A stretch of DNA of 64,000 nucleotides from an uncultured Actinomycetes bacterium (lineage in GTDB: Bacteria; Actinomycetota; Acidimicrobiia; Acidimicrobiales; Ilumatobacteraceae), in contig CAIQJP010000092.1 of assembly GCA_903872155.1 (NCBI GenBank), positions 1 through 64,000 of the forward strand. The letters are read 5' to 3'. This document shows, piece by piece, positions 52,517 through 61,706 of this stretch. A program made the translations under genes and the position numbers. Each line of letters opens with the position of its first letter. Positions within the stretch are counted from its first letter, which is position 1. The notes under the pieces were generated by a model. That model was not told the origin of the DNA. It saw only the letters and a list, made by a program, of their open reading frames with translations, and ran no database searches.

Positions 52517-53728
52517 ATGGAATTTGGAATATTCGTTAACGGCTACATTCCGGGTCCAGCGGCCCACGATTCGCAGTGTGAGCACGACGAACTCGTTGAA
52601 CAGGCGAAGTACGTCGTCTTTGCCGACAAGCACAACTGGAAATATGCCTGGTTTGGCGAACACCACGGATTGACCGAGTACAGCCATATGTCGGCCCCAG
52701 AAGTTGTCATGGGTTGGGTTGCCGCTCAGACCGATTACATCCATTTGGCATCTGGAATCACGAGTCTCCCGACCGCCAAAGAACACCCTGCTCGCATCGC
52801 CGAACGAGCCGCGATGCTCGATCACATGACGAATCGCCGTTTCGAATTTGGTACCGGCCGAGGCGCGGGAAGTCACGAATTGAAAACTTTCAACGTGATG
52901 GATCCTTCGGTGACGAAGTCGATGTGGGATGAAGTCATCCGCGAGATTCCGCGAATGTGGGAACAAAAGGACTACGACTTTCACGGTCAACATTTCACGG
53001 TTCCAACGCCGCATAACATTTTGCCGAAACCATACGGGCAAGGCCATCCACCGATTTGGGTCGCATGCGGAAACCCAGAGACATTTAAAAAGGCTGGGGA
53101 TCACGGCATTGGCGCGATCGCGTTCAACTTTGAACCGATCTACAACCTGCAAGGTCGTATTGATGCATACAAAGAAGCGATTCAAGCACCCACCAATCAG
53201 ATTGGTCAGTTCCGTAATGACAACATCATGATGACAAACACTGTCGTGTGTCTTTCAAATCGTGAGCATGCACGAGAAGTAGCCAAGCGTCGCGGCTTCG
53301 GTTATTTGGTGACGATGGTGAATATGTATCACGACACCATGCAGGCCCCTCCAGATGCAATTGTTTGGCCGAATCCTCCAGCACCCGCAGACTTTCAAAT
53401 GGATGATGACATGCTCGATATGTTGATTGGTGCCGGGTTGTTGATGTGTGGAACTCCAGAAGATGTGAGTGAGCAACTCACGCAATACTCGAAGGTTGGT
53501 TGCGATCAATTAGTTTTCGGATTACCCATCGAGCAGATGCATCCCGAAGAGGTCTACGAGATGCTTGAAGTCTTTGGTGACAAAGTCATTCCCGAGCACG
53601 ACCTTGACCGAACGCATTCAACCGATCGATATCGCGCGACGGCGAAGCCGAGGTTCCCAATGTTCCAGTATCCAGTTCCTGAATTCAATATTCCGGTGCT
53701 GCCACCAAATGCCCGAGTGCCTGCCTAA
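52517..53728 (+). CDS. LLM class flavin-dependent oxidoreductase 1
   Basis: 403 residues, bacterial-luciferase-like TIM barrel. YAWFGEHHGLTEYSHMSAPEV near residue 54 and LASGITSLPTAKEHPARIAERAAMLDHM follow the luciferase alpha-subunit pattern; FEFGTGRGAGSHEL binds the flavin phosphate. Enzymes of this class are two-component monooxygenases using reduced FMN or F420-dependent dehydrogenases. GAGGGAA precedes the ATG. It is divergent from the Liv operon by 152 bp and is the first of three LLM genes here; it resembles the one at 54769. Confidence 0.9.
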   Translation: MEFGIFVNGYIPGPAAHDSQCEHDELVEQAKYVVFADKHNWKYAWFGEHHGLTEYSHMSAPEVVMGWVAAQTDYIHLASGITSLPTAKEHPARIAERAAMLDHMTNRRFEFGTGRGAGSHELKTFNVMDPSVTKSMWDEVIREIPRMWEQKDYDFHGQHFTVPTPHNILPKPYGQGHPPIWVACGNPETFKKAGDHGIGAIAFNFEPIYNLQGRIDAYKEAIQAPTNQIGQFRNDNIMMTNTVVCLSNREHAREVAKRRGFGYLVTMVNMYHDTMQAPPDAIVWPNPPAPADFQMDDDMLDMLIGAGLLMCGTPEDVSEQLTQYSKVGCDQLVFGLPIEQMHPEEVYEMLEVFGDKVIPEHDLDRTHSTDRYRATAKPRFPMFQYPVPEFNIPVLPPNARVPA

Positions 53729-53734
53729 GAAGTT

Positions 53735-54661
53735 TTATTTGACAGCAGTGGGTGCAACTGGTCCACCGACTGAACGGGTGAGCGGCAATGGACTTGCTGA
53801 CAACAGAAAATCGTATTGACCATCTTTGGCGCAATCTTGCGACAACGTATTTAAAGACCAGTTTTGACCTTGAATTAATCCCATGTCGCGCAAATGGATC
53901 ATGTGTACGGGTAACAAAACGTTTGGATCTTCGCACGGGTAACACTCAAAGGCCATGTTGTCAGTAGCAACCGCAGCGACATCGTGATCCCTAAACCAAC
54001 GAATTGACTGTGTTGACGGACCGGGGCAGGCGTCGGCATATGCAAAGTTGTCGCCAGCGATTCGATGAAGTTCATGACCTGTTCGAAGACAAATGATGTC
54101 TCCAGCTGCAATAGTTACCTTGGCTAGCGCAACGGCAGCGTCTAGATCTTCGCCAGTAATCGCATAACCGCCAGCAAGGTATTCAACTCCTTGGGCCCGC
54201 GCGACATCAAGCAAGACTCCTCTCGACACGATTGGCCCAAAAGTTTCAATACCGTGCTCATGACTACCCTCGGCGTCAACAGTTGAGTCAGAGACATTGT
54301 TGTATAACAGGTTGTTATAGCCAGCATGAGCCAATGAATCCCAGTGAGTTGAAGATTGAACTCCCATGTTGACCGAATCGTCATTGGTACAAAAGTTGGT
54401 TGGATCACCGGTGTAGGCAAGATTCAGCATGGTCATCACGCGTTGCGCATTGTCTCGACCAGGGATACTTCCGGTCTGGGGACCAGTTTCGTCAAAAGAA
54501 AAAGACAACGAGATCACTCGTCCCTGTTTGGCAGCATCAAGCCCGCGACGAATGGCAGCAGCATCAATCAGGTTCAAAGTTCCGCGCCGATCATCCGCTC
54601 CCCATCTACCCCAGTTAGAAACTTGCTGTGCAAGATCTTGTAGATGTTGCGGAAGTGCCAT
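53735..54661 (-). CDS. Cyclase family protein (kynurenine formamidase-like fold)
   Basis: 308 residues. SSTHWDSLAHAGY (about 101-113) contains the metal-binding HxxxD of the cyclase/KynB family; SHEHGIETFGPIVSRGVLLDVAR and ICLRTGHEL complete the pocket. Length and the NWGRWGADDRRGTLNLID opening match the longer cyclase-family group near LLM enzymes, not true KynB. It should hydrolyse an amide, lactone or ester. AAGGGGAA precedes ATG 54661; 20 upstream codons are dropped. It lies between two LLM genes on the other strand. Confidence 0.85.
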   Translation of the reverse strand: MALPQHLQDLAQQVSNWGRWGADDRRGTLNLIDAAAIRRGLDAAKQGRVISLSFSFDETGPQTGSIPGRDNAQRVMTMLNLAYTGDPTNFCTNDDSVNMGVQSSTHWDSLAHAGYNNLLYNNVSDSTVDAEGSHEHGIETFGPIVSRGVLLDVARAQGVEYLAGGYAITGEDLDAAVALAKVTIAAGDIICLRTGHELHRIAGDNFAYADACPGPSTQSIRWFRDHDVAAVATDNMAFECYPCEDPNVLLPVHMIHLRDMGLIQGQNWSLNTLSQDCAKDGQYDFLLSASPLPLTRSVGGPVAPTAVK

Positions 54662-54768
54662 GATTTTTCCCCTTACGTCGAACGCATGAGCGTGACAGTA
54701 ACACAGTAAATTCATGCACATAACAAGAGCTCGTAAAGCGTGAACATAAATGAGTGCTAGTTTTCATT

Positions 54769-55902
54769 ATGAAGTTTTCACTCATCTTTGAAGCTCAGAT
54801 GAATGATTCTTCACATGAAAATGAGCAGACGGTGTTGCACAATTGTGTCAAACAAGCAGTGTTTGCTGAAGAAATGGGCTTCGATGCAATCTGGGCTGTT
54901 GAGCACCATGCATTGACTTGGTATGCACATATGAGTGCGCCCGAGATCTTCTTATCGTTTGTAGCTGCTCAAACAAGTCGTATTCGTATTGGTCATGGTT
55001 GTGTATTGATGCCTTTTGGGTTTAATCACCCAGTTCGAGTTGCCGAGCGAATCGCGATGCTTGATCTCTTGTCAAATGGCCGACTGAATGTTGGAGCCGG
55101 TCGTGGTGCGACCCAACAAGAGATGGGTATGTTTGGTGTCAAGGTTGAAGATACATATCCGCAAGTTGAAGAAACGCTAAGAATTCTCAGCAATATCTGG
55201 CGTGAAGAGTCATTTGAGTGGGATACCGAGCACATCACAATTCCTCGACGACCCATCCATCCACATCCAGTTCAAACTCCGCATCCGCCGCTTTTTATGG
55301 CTTGCACGAAAAAGGACACCGTGAAATTGGCGGCTGATCTCGGTATTGGAGCGCTGGTGATGGGATTCGGTGGTCCAAGTGAGATTGCCGAGTTACGCAG
55401 TGTGTACGACGATGCAATTTCTCATCGAACGGGTGAACGTTTAGTGAGTGACCATGCAAACAATCATCTTGCTGCTCTGTGTCCGAGCATTGTCTTGGAC
55501 AACGCCGACGAAGCACTACGTATCGGAACTCGTGGACAAAGGTTTTTCGCAGAATCAATTCATCATTGGTATGGAACTGGTTTGCCTCCTTCACTGGAAA
55601 TTGATGCAGGTGACGATCTGGAAGCGATGAAGGATGATGCCAACCGTGTTGTAGCAAGGCTGTCAGAGATGAATATCCCGGCTTCACCTTCTGCGACAAC
55701 GATCTATGAAGTTCCGCAACATGCTTATGGAGATCGAGATCAAGCGTTGAGATATGCGCGTGAATTGATCGCAGCCGGAGCAGACGAGATTATGGTGATT
55801 TGCCAACTTGGCACTGTGTCACATGAAGTTTCAATGGAGACGATTCGTCAGTGGGGCGAATATGTCATTCCAGAAATCCGCCAGGAATTTCACTATGAAT
55901 AA
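54769..55902 (+). CDS. LLM class flavin-dependent oxidoreductase 2
   Basis: 377 residues. IWAVEHHALTWYAHMSAPEI, GHGCVLMPFGFNHPVRVAERIAMLD and LNVGAGRGATQQEM give the luciferase-like barrel with its flavin-phosphate loop. The pattern is close to LLM 1, so the two are probably paralogues that may differ in substrate. ATG at 54769 is preferred to a GTG five codons earlier; neither has a clear Shine-Dalgarno. It is divergent from the cyclase gene by 107 bp. Confidence 0.88.
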   Translation: MKFSLIFEAQMNDSSHENEQTVLHNCVKQAVFAEEMGFDAIWAVEHHALTWYAHMSAPEIFLSFVAAQTSRIRIGHGCVLMPFGFNHPVRVAERIAMLDLLSNGRLNVGAGRGATQQEMGMFGVKVEDTYPQVEETLRILSNIWREESFEWDTEHITIPRRPIHPHPVQTPHPPLFMACTKKDTVKLAADLGIGALVMGFGGPSEIAELRSVYDDAISHRTGERLVSDHANNHLAALCPSIVLDNADEALRIGTRGQRFFAESIHHWYGTGLPPSLEIDAGDDLEAMKDDANRVVARLSEMNIPASPSATTIYEVPQHAYGDRDQALRYARELIAAGADEIMVICQLGTVSHEVSMETIRQWGEYVIPEIRQEFHYE

Positions 55903-55954
55903 GCGGTATAGGGTGAACAAACATTAAGAACTAAATAGTTCGAGGGGAACAACT

Positions 55955-56920
55955 ATGAACATGTTGCGATTTGATTTGCGCTTGCCAGAATTCGCGACTG
56001 TGAGTCGCACCGAGCAATATCACGCTTGCTTAGATATGTGCCAATGGGCCGACCGTGTTGGATTCAGTGGAGTTGTCGTCAGTGAACATCACGGTACACC
56101 TGATGGATATTTGCCAGCTCCCGTGACGTTGGCATCTGCGATTGCTGCATTGACAACCAAGATTTCAATTTCAATTTCAGCACTTCTGCTTCCGATGCAT
56201 GATCCGGTACGACTCGCAGAACAACTAGTTGTTCTTGATCATGTTGCACGTGGACGAATTGTTTTGATTCTGGGCAGTGGCTACCGCCAAGTCGAATTTG
56301 ACATGTTGGGAATCAAGTTCAGTGATCGCTTACAAATTCTTGAACGTAATGTTGCAGTACTTAAGCAACTCTTCACTGGTGAAGAAGTTGAATTCAATGG
56401 ACGAACTGTTCGGGTCACTCCAGTTCCGCACACACCCGGCGGTCCAACAATGATGCTCGGTGGTTCAAGCGAATCAGCGGCACGGTTAGCAGCACGACTA
56501 CACATTGGATTTGCTGCGGCAGACAACAATCCCGATCTTGATACTTGGTATCAAGACGAATGTAAAAAAATCGGCTTCGACATGGGCTTCGCGGTTGTAC
56601 CTGAACGCCTCGGCTTTATTCATGTGTCAGAAGATCCGGAACGTGATTGGAGCATCATCGAGCGTCATGCACTGTGGGACGCTCAGTCGTACGCCGCATG
56701 GCAGCGCCCAAAGCAAAATTCTGCGGTCACTGTGCGTGGCGCGACAACACTTGACGATATTCGCAATAGCGGTGTCTATCGGGTGCTCACAGTTGATGAA
56801 GCAATCCCCATGGCCCGAGAAGGTCGTTTGATGCTGCACCCATTGATGGGTGGACTCCATCCTGATTTTTCTTGGGAGAGCCTCGAAAGAATTGAAAAGA
56901 AAGTTTTGCCAGCTTTATAA
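55955..56920 (+). CDS. LLM class flavin-dependent oxidoreductase 3
   Basis: 321 residues, shorter than its two neighbours. GFSGVVVSEHHGTPDGYLPAP and ISALLLPMHDPVRLAEQLVVLDHV follow the family; IVLILGSGYRQVEFDM is the flavin loop. The sequence is of a different subgroup from LLM 1 and 2. GAGGGGAA precedes the ATG. It may supply a second oxidation step in the same route. It is convergent with the metallophosphoesterase gene. Confidence 0.88.
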   Translation: MNMLRFDLRLPEFATVSRTEQYHACLDMCQWADRVGFSGVVVSEHHGTPDGYLPAPVTLASAIAALTTKISISISALLLPMHDPVRLAEQLVVLDHVARGRIVLILGSGYRQVEFDMLGIKFSDRLQILERNVAVLKQLFTGEEVEFNGRTVRVTPVPHTPGGPTMMLGGSSESAARLAARLHIGFAAADNNPDLDTWYQDECKKIGFDMGFAVVPERLGFIHVSEDPERDWSIIERHALWDAQSYAAWQRPKQNSAVTVRGATTLDDIRNSGVYRVLTVDEAIPMAREGRLMLHPLMGGLHPDFSWESLERIEKKVLPAL

Positions 56921-56922
56921 AT

Positions 56923-57936
56923 TCAGCGTTGACGTGTGGCAAAGACAAAACATCGATCAGTGAGTGTGCCAAGTGCGTAGCTTTCGTAATCAATACCGAA
57001 GTCTTCGTACAAGTGGCGACAACGCTCGCTCCAATCAAGAGCTTGCGGAGTTGAGATGCGATGAACGACTTGCATTACTCCACCTTCAAAGACGCGGTAT
57101 TCAGCCCACGTGCCCGGGAAGTCTTTGACACATCCGATTTCAATGGTGGGAACACCACATTCCATCTGTCGGACGCGATGTCGATGAGTATGGCCTGCGG
57201 TGTAACCGATGATGTTTTGGTGTTTTGCGACAACTGCATTGAGTGCGTCACTGCTGTCTGGATTAATACCGAAGTAGCCCTGACTGCGATGACCATCGGC
57301 TTGCGCACCTGGTGTCCATTGTTGGTGATGTCCCATCACGAGTACGGGCAACTCAGTTGATGCGGCATGCTCGGCCAACCAAGTGAGTTGACCCGTTGCG
57401 ATATCACCAGTTGTTTCTGTAGGAATCGCGGTGTCCATGAGGGCAACGCAGATGCCGGGCATTGCAATCCATTGGTCTTCGTCGTATTTGTGTTGACCCA
57501 AATACGAATCATGATTGCCACGGATGACATGCAACTTTTCTCCGAGTTGGCCGTAGCAGTTTTCGAATGCGGCGAATTCTTCGTCAGATCCAAAACACGT
57601 GAGATCACCTTTGACGAATATGTGCTGCGGATTTAACGCACTGATTTCAGCAACTGCGCCACGATTCATGATCTCGGGATACGGAGGTTCGCCAGGACGT
57701 GAACGTTGAATTGGTCCCTTGGGATCGTCATCAATTTTTCCGCACTCAAGTTCACCGAAATGAACATCGTTAACTGTTGCAAACGTGCTGAGCAACTCTC
57801 CGCGTGGGCGAGTAAGTGTGGTGATTTCGATTCCGTTGAACGTGTATGACGTCGATGGTGTTAACCCGTCGTACCGATACACCGACAGGCCGTCATGGAT
57901 AACTACTAGATCATCAGCAACGGTCGTGATTTCCAT
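56923..57936 (-). CDS. Calcineurin-like metallophosphoesterase
   Basis: 337 residues. The two-metal motif set is complete: NDVHFG (D-x-H), VKGDLTCFG (GD), IRGNHDS (GNHD), VMGHHQQW (H) and GHTHRHR (GHxH). The N-terminal 55 residues are a small strand-rich extension. Phosphodiesterase activity on cyclic nucleotides, nucleotides or lipids is possible; the substrate is unknown. It starts 9 bp after the AccE stop, so it belongs to the acyl-CoA carboxylase transcript. Confidence 0.88.
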   Translation of the reverse strand: MEITTVADDLVVIHDGLSVYRYDGLTPSTSYTFNGIEITTLTRPRGELLSTFATVNDVHFGELECGKIDDDPKGPIQRSRPGEPPYPEIMNRGAVAEISALNPQHIFVKGDLTCFGSDEEFAAFENCYGQLGEKLHVIRGNHDSYLGQHKYDEDQWIAMPGICVALMDTAIPTETTGDIATGQLTWLAEHAASTELPVLVMGHHQQWTPGAQADGHRSQGYFGINPDSSDALNAVVAKHQNIIGYTAGHTHRHRVRQMECGVPTIEIGCVKDFPGTWAEYRVFEGGVMQVVHRISTPQALDWSERCRHLYEDFGIDYESYALGTLTDRCFVFATRQR

Positions 57937-57945
57937 AAGCGATTG

Positions 57946-58128
57946 TTAGGGACGGTCGCGTCGGGAGATGGTTGGTTTAGCCCACCATCGTCCACTGAAG
58001 CGCCACGCATTTTGCCGTGCCGCGACCACGTTTTCACCAACGACTGGACGTGGCCACAAAGCTTCGATCGCAGCCGCGATAACGACTGCTTCTTCGTCTG
58101 TTGGCGTTGGTGAAACTTGTTGACTCAT
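57946..58128 (-). CDS. accE: Acyl-CoA carboxylase epsilon subunit
   Basis: 60 residues. EEAVVIAAAIEALWP is the helix and NAWRFSGRWWAKP the C-terminal conserved motif of the small epsilon subunits that stabilise actinobacterial acyl-CoA carboxylases. ATG overlaps the carboxyltransferase stop by 4 bp, the expected gene order. Too small for most automated calls but well supported by context and motif. The biotinylated alpha subunit is not in the window. Confidence 0.9.
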   Translation of the reverse strand: MSQQVSPTPTDEEAVVIAAAIEALWPRPVVGENVVAARQNAWRFSGRWWAKPTISRRDRP

Positions 58129-59684
58129 AACGGCATATTGCCATGCTTGCGGCGTGGCAACTCTTCGCGCTTGGTACGCAACATCCGGAAACCAGCAACA
58201 ATCTTTTGACGAGTCTCGGCGGGGTCGATGACGTCATCGATGTAACCGCGCTCGGCTGCTGCATATGGGTTGGCGTACTTCTCGGTGTACTCGGTCACGA
58301 GTTCGGCACGACGTGCAACCGGATCGGCAGCTTGTTGCAATTCACGACGATACACAATTTCAACTGCACCGTTTGGTCCCATCACTGCGAGTTCGGCGGT
58401 TGGCCATGCGTAAGAGAGATCGGAGCCAATCGACTTTGAGTCCATCACCACGTACGCTCCGCCGTAGGCCTTGCGCGTAATGATTTGGATTCGCGGAACA
58501 GTTGCTTCGCAATATGCGTAGAGCAACTTGGCTCCATGACGAATAATGCCGCCGTACTCTTGATCGACACCAGGCAAGAAGCCAGGTACGTCAACCATGG
58601 TCAGCAACGGAATGTTGAAGGCATCACACGTGCGCACAAAGCGCGCCGCTTTTTCAGCACTTTCGATGTCAAGAACACCAGCGAGGAACAACGGCTGGTT
58701 TCCAACCACGCCAACTGAATGACCATCAATACGAACAAATCCACACACAATGCTCTTGGCCCAGTGTGGGAAGTATTCAAAGAATTCACCGTCATCAACG
58801 ATTGATGCAATGACTTTCTTCATGTCATAGGGCTGGTTAGGTGATGGAGGAAGAATGTCGCGAAGATCGGGGCACAAACGGTCGGGATCATCGCCAGTGT
58901 CGATGGTCGGCGGTTCTTCCATGTTGTTCTGCGGCATAAACGACATCAAGAAACGCACGTCATCAAGACACGACTTCTCATCGGTCGAAACAAATGTGGC
59001 AACACCGCTCTTGCTCGCGTGGCTCATTGCACCACCAAGTTCTTCAAGCGTTACTTCTTCGCCGGTCACGGTCTTCACAACATCTGGTCCGGTGATGAAC
59101 ATGTGACTGCTCTCGCGCACCATGAAAATGAAGTCAGTCATGGCGGGCGAGTACACAGCTCCACCAGCACATGGTCCGAGAATGACGGAGATCTGCGGAA
59201 TCACACCACTTGATTGCACGTTGCGGTAGAAAATGCCACCGTAACTTGCGAGTGACACCACACCTTCTTGGATACGTGCACCGGCACCGTCGTTGAGTCC
59301 GATAACCGGTGCACCAACACGCAGTGCCATATCCATCAACTTGTGAATCTTCTCAGCGAACACTTCGCCAAGTGCTCCACCGAACACGGTGAAGTCTTGT
59401 GAGAAGACAAAAACCTTGCGGCCTTCGATGGTTCCCCATCCAGTGATCACACCATCTGTGTACGGGTGCTCGTCAAGACCAGCAGCGTGAGCGCGGTGGC
59501 GAGCCAACATATCGAGCTCTTGGAATGAGCCTGGATCAAGCAAGTAGTCCAGCCGTTCGCGGGCCAGCAACTTACCTTTCTCGTGTTGACGTTCTACCGA
59601 ACGGGGTGACCCCGCATGGAGCGCTTGTTCTTTGCGCTGAAGAAGGTCGGCGAGCTTGTCTTGCATGGGGTTAGCACTAGTCAC
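58125..59684 (-). CDS. Acyl-CoA carboxylase carboxyltransferase (beta) subunit
   Basis: 519 residues, PccB/AccD type. ERLDYLLDPGSFQELD, GGALGEVFAEKIHKLMD, LNDGAGARIQEGV and GPCAGGAVYSPAMTDF form the acyl-CoA pocket; the second crotonase domain has VDVPGFLPGVDQEYGGIIRHGAKLLYA and ITRKAYGGAYVVMDSK. The enzyme transfers CO2 from biotin to acetyl-, propionyl- or longer acyl-CoA. The residue that sets substrate length cannot be read safely. It is followed by its epsilon subunit and preceded by the CopC-CopD gene. Confidence 0.94.
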   Translation of the reverse strand: MTSANPMQDKLADLLQRKEQALHAGSPRSVERQHEKGKLLARERLDYLLDPGSFQELDMLARHRAHAAGLDEHPYTDGVITGWGTIEGRKVFVFSQDFTVFGGALGEVFAEKIHKLMDMALRVGAPVIGLNDGAGARIQEGVVSLASYGGIFYRNVQSSGVIPQISVILGPCAGGAVYSPAMTDFIFMVRESSHMFITGPDVVKTVTGEEVTLEELGGAMSHASKSGVATFVSTDEKSCLDDVRFLMSFMPQNNMEEPPTIDTGDDPDRLCPDLRDILPPSPNQPYDMKKVIASIVDDGEFFEYFPHWAKSIVCGFVRIDGHSVGVVGNQPLFLAGVLDIESAEKAARFVRTCDAFNIPLLTMVDVPGFLPGVDQEYGGIIRHGAKLLYAYCEATVPRIQIITRKAYGGAYVVMDSKSIGSDLSYAWPTAELAVMGPNGAVEIVYRRELQQAADPVARRAELVTEYTEKYANPYAAAERGYIDDVIDPAETRQKIVAGFRMLRTKREELPRRKHGNMPL

Positions 59685-59709
59685 CCCGTGAACGATACTC
59701 GCAACTGGC

Positions 59710-61593
59710 TCAAGGTACCGAGGTGACGACCGTGGCTGTGACAGGTTGAATTCCGGCTGCGGGGGTCACTGCACCAGGAACCGTGGTGCCGCCAAGCGGG
59801 ACAACCACGGTTGCCGGTGAACCATCAACGACGGTGGCTAACGAGGTGGTCGTGATATCGGTTCCAGTGGTCGCCGAATCGCTGGAATTCGCCATGACCG
59901 ACACGGTGTAGGTCACCGATGGCAGTGGCCCGCCTGGCCCGTTGCCGGTCACGATGATTGTCCACAGGCCAGGCGCACCGAACGGGACTCCTTCGCTCAT
60001 AGGAAGGCGGGCTGCCCCTTCACCATCGAGTGGGACGCTCAGGGTCACGCTTGCGGTGTTATTGGTCGGCGGATTGAACTGCACTGTGAGATCGGTCAAA
60101 CCTGTTGGCGGCGAATACACATCGATACGTACTGCGTTGAGACCGACCGTGGCGGGAGTGACCTTCAGTTGAACATCAAACTCGCCACCTGATCGATCTC
60201 CGACAAAGGCGTAATTAGTGCGGTCAGATCCGGGGGGAGTCACATTGGGTGGCAAGGTTGCAACTGACCATGACGTGAAGACCAAGACCAACATGCCAAT
60301 GCCGATTTCAGAGAGAACTGCTTTACGTAATTGCTTGGCTGTGCGACCACTGAGTTCGCGCTTTTTGGCTAATTGATGATTGATGAACTGTCGTGCGGCT
60401 CCACCGACATACACCATGCCGGCGACGCCAATCACTTTGACGATGATCAAGCGACCGTGACGACTCGTCAGAATTGAGCTGCCATCCATTTGGTAAAACT
60501 GCACAATTCCAGCAATAACCGTGACGCCGATGTAGATATTTGCTTGCCGTGAAAAGGTTCGAATGGCATGCATCAGATCTTCTTCGCCTGGTCCAATCAA
60601 AACCGATTGGGCCAAGAAAACCAGGCCTCCTAGCCACATACCGGCGGCCAGAACATGCACAATTCCGGCGATGGTGCCAAGAGCCGAGAAGTCGTCCATT
60701 ACGCGAGTAAGCCCGAATGTCGCCATGGCTGCTGTAGGTAAGGCGAGTGAAATGATTTGTGATTGCGGATCAAAAATGCGGTCTGGTCGCAATGCAACGA
60801 TTGCGCAGGCGGCAATGATGACAACGCGAAGCGCTGCCGAAATACCACTGGCGCTATGGAATAGCTCGCCCCAGCCGAGGGGAATAATTGTGCTCGTGAC
60901 CGAATCACCCGAGAGCAATGATGCTCGCAACATGGCCACGACGTAGTTGCTCACTAAGGCAACGATCCATGAAATTCGCAAGAACTTGTAGGTCGCATCG
61001 TCGTTGATACCTTCGGGCCACGTCCAACGAATAAAAGCAATTCCACCGAACAGTGCAGCGAGCGAGAGATAAGCGAGAATTCGGAACAGTGCGAGGGGTC
61101 CACTCACCGGTGGAGGATCAACAGCCAAGTTGCCGCCGTCGGTGACATCGCCACCTAGATCGCCGGGATCAGCCGTAGTCGGGTCGAGGACCTCGAAGGA
61201 AAAACCGCCAGTTGCCACTTTGCCGTCGGCTTGGGGCACCGAATAGGTGACATTGCAAGTGCCGATCGGCAACGCTGCGGTCACTGTGGCGATGAGTGAA
61301 ATGCCGTCTGCACCGACCGTCACGGTGCCGATAGGGGCCGGCCGACCTTCACATACTGCCTGCATAACGGCATTATTTGGAACTGCTGCACTAAAAACGG
61401 CGACGATTTGCGTGGGCGAAGTAGCAACTTTTTCGCCGTCGGCGGGACTCGAAGAAACCAACGTTGTTTCGGCCCGTACCGGCTGGGCGCCAATGAGCAG
61501 GCCAGCGCTCAGAGCGACAAATAAACCCAAGACGGCAGCTCGCAATGTACGACGAGGGCGAGTTGCAGGTGGGGTGGCAGTAGGTACAGACAT
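59710..61593 (-). CDS. CopC-CopD fusion protein lacking typical copper ligands
   Basis: 627 residues. A signal peptide (LGLFVALSAGLLIGAQPVRA) leads to a CopC-like domain (about 43-135: SSPADGEKV, FSAAV, GGFSFEV), then a CopD-like membrane domain with about eight helices (about 165-405) and an extracellular C-terminal strand domain and Pro/Thr tail. The CopC copper ligands are missing: the mature start is ETTLV rather than a histidine, and the usual DGHP is DGKV. A cysteine pair (AVCEG, GTCNV) is present instead. ATG 61593 is used; GTG 61599 is possible. It is divergent from dnaX by about 113 bp. Confidence 0.85.
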   Translation of the reverse strand: MSVPTATPPATRPRRTLRAAVLGLFVALSAGLLIGAQPVRAETTLVSSSPADGEKVATSPTQIVAVFSAAVPNNAVMQAVCEGRPAPIGTVTVGADGISLIATVTAALPIGTCNVTYSVPQADGKVATGGFSFEVLDPTTADPGDLGGDVTDGGNLAVDPPPVSGPLALFRILAYLSLAALFGGIAFIRWTWPEGINDDATYKFLRISWIVALVSNYVVAMLRASLLSGDSVTSTIIPLGWGELFHSASGISAALRVVIIAACAIVALRPDRIFDPQSQIISLALPTAAMATFGLTRVMDDFSALGTIAGIVHVLAAGMWLGGLVFLAQSVLIGPGEEDLMHAIRTFSRQANIYIGVTVIAGIVQFYQMDGSSILTSRHGRLIIVKVIGVAGMVYVGGAARQFINHQLAKKRELSGRTAKQLRKAVLSEIGIGMLVLVFTSWSVATLPPNVTPPGSDRTNYAFVGDRSGGEFDVQLKVTPATVGLNAVRIDVYSPPTGLTDLTVQFNPPTNNTASVTLSVPLDGEGAARLPMSEGVPFGAPGLWTIIVTGNGPGGPLPSVTYTVSVMANSSDSATTGTDITTTSLATVVDGSPATVVVPLGGTTVPGAVTPAAGIQPVTATVVTSVP

Positions 61594-61706
61594 GATCACC
61601 TACAACGGTAGTTCTCCGACACCTACTGAATATGGGCACTCGGGTGAAAGCGAACTTGAGAAGTCGAAGCATCGTTCGCAACACCTCACCACTACAGTCT
61701 CAAGCA

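Noticed and set aside
61594-61706. Signal recognition particle RNA gene upstream of dnaX
   Set aside because: That location is common for this RNA, but the conserved GGTCAGG and GGAAGCAGC core is absent.
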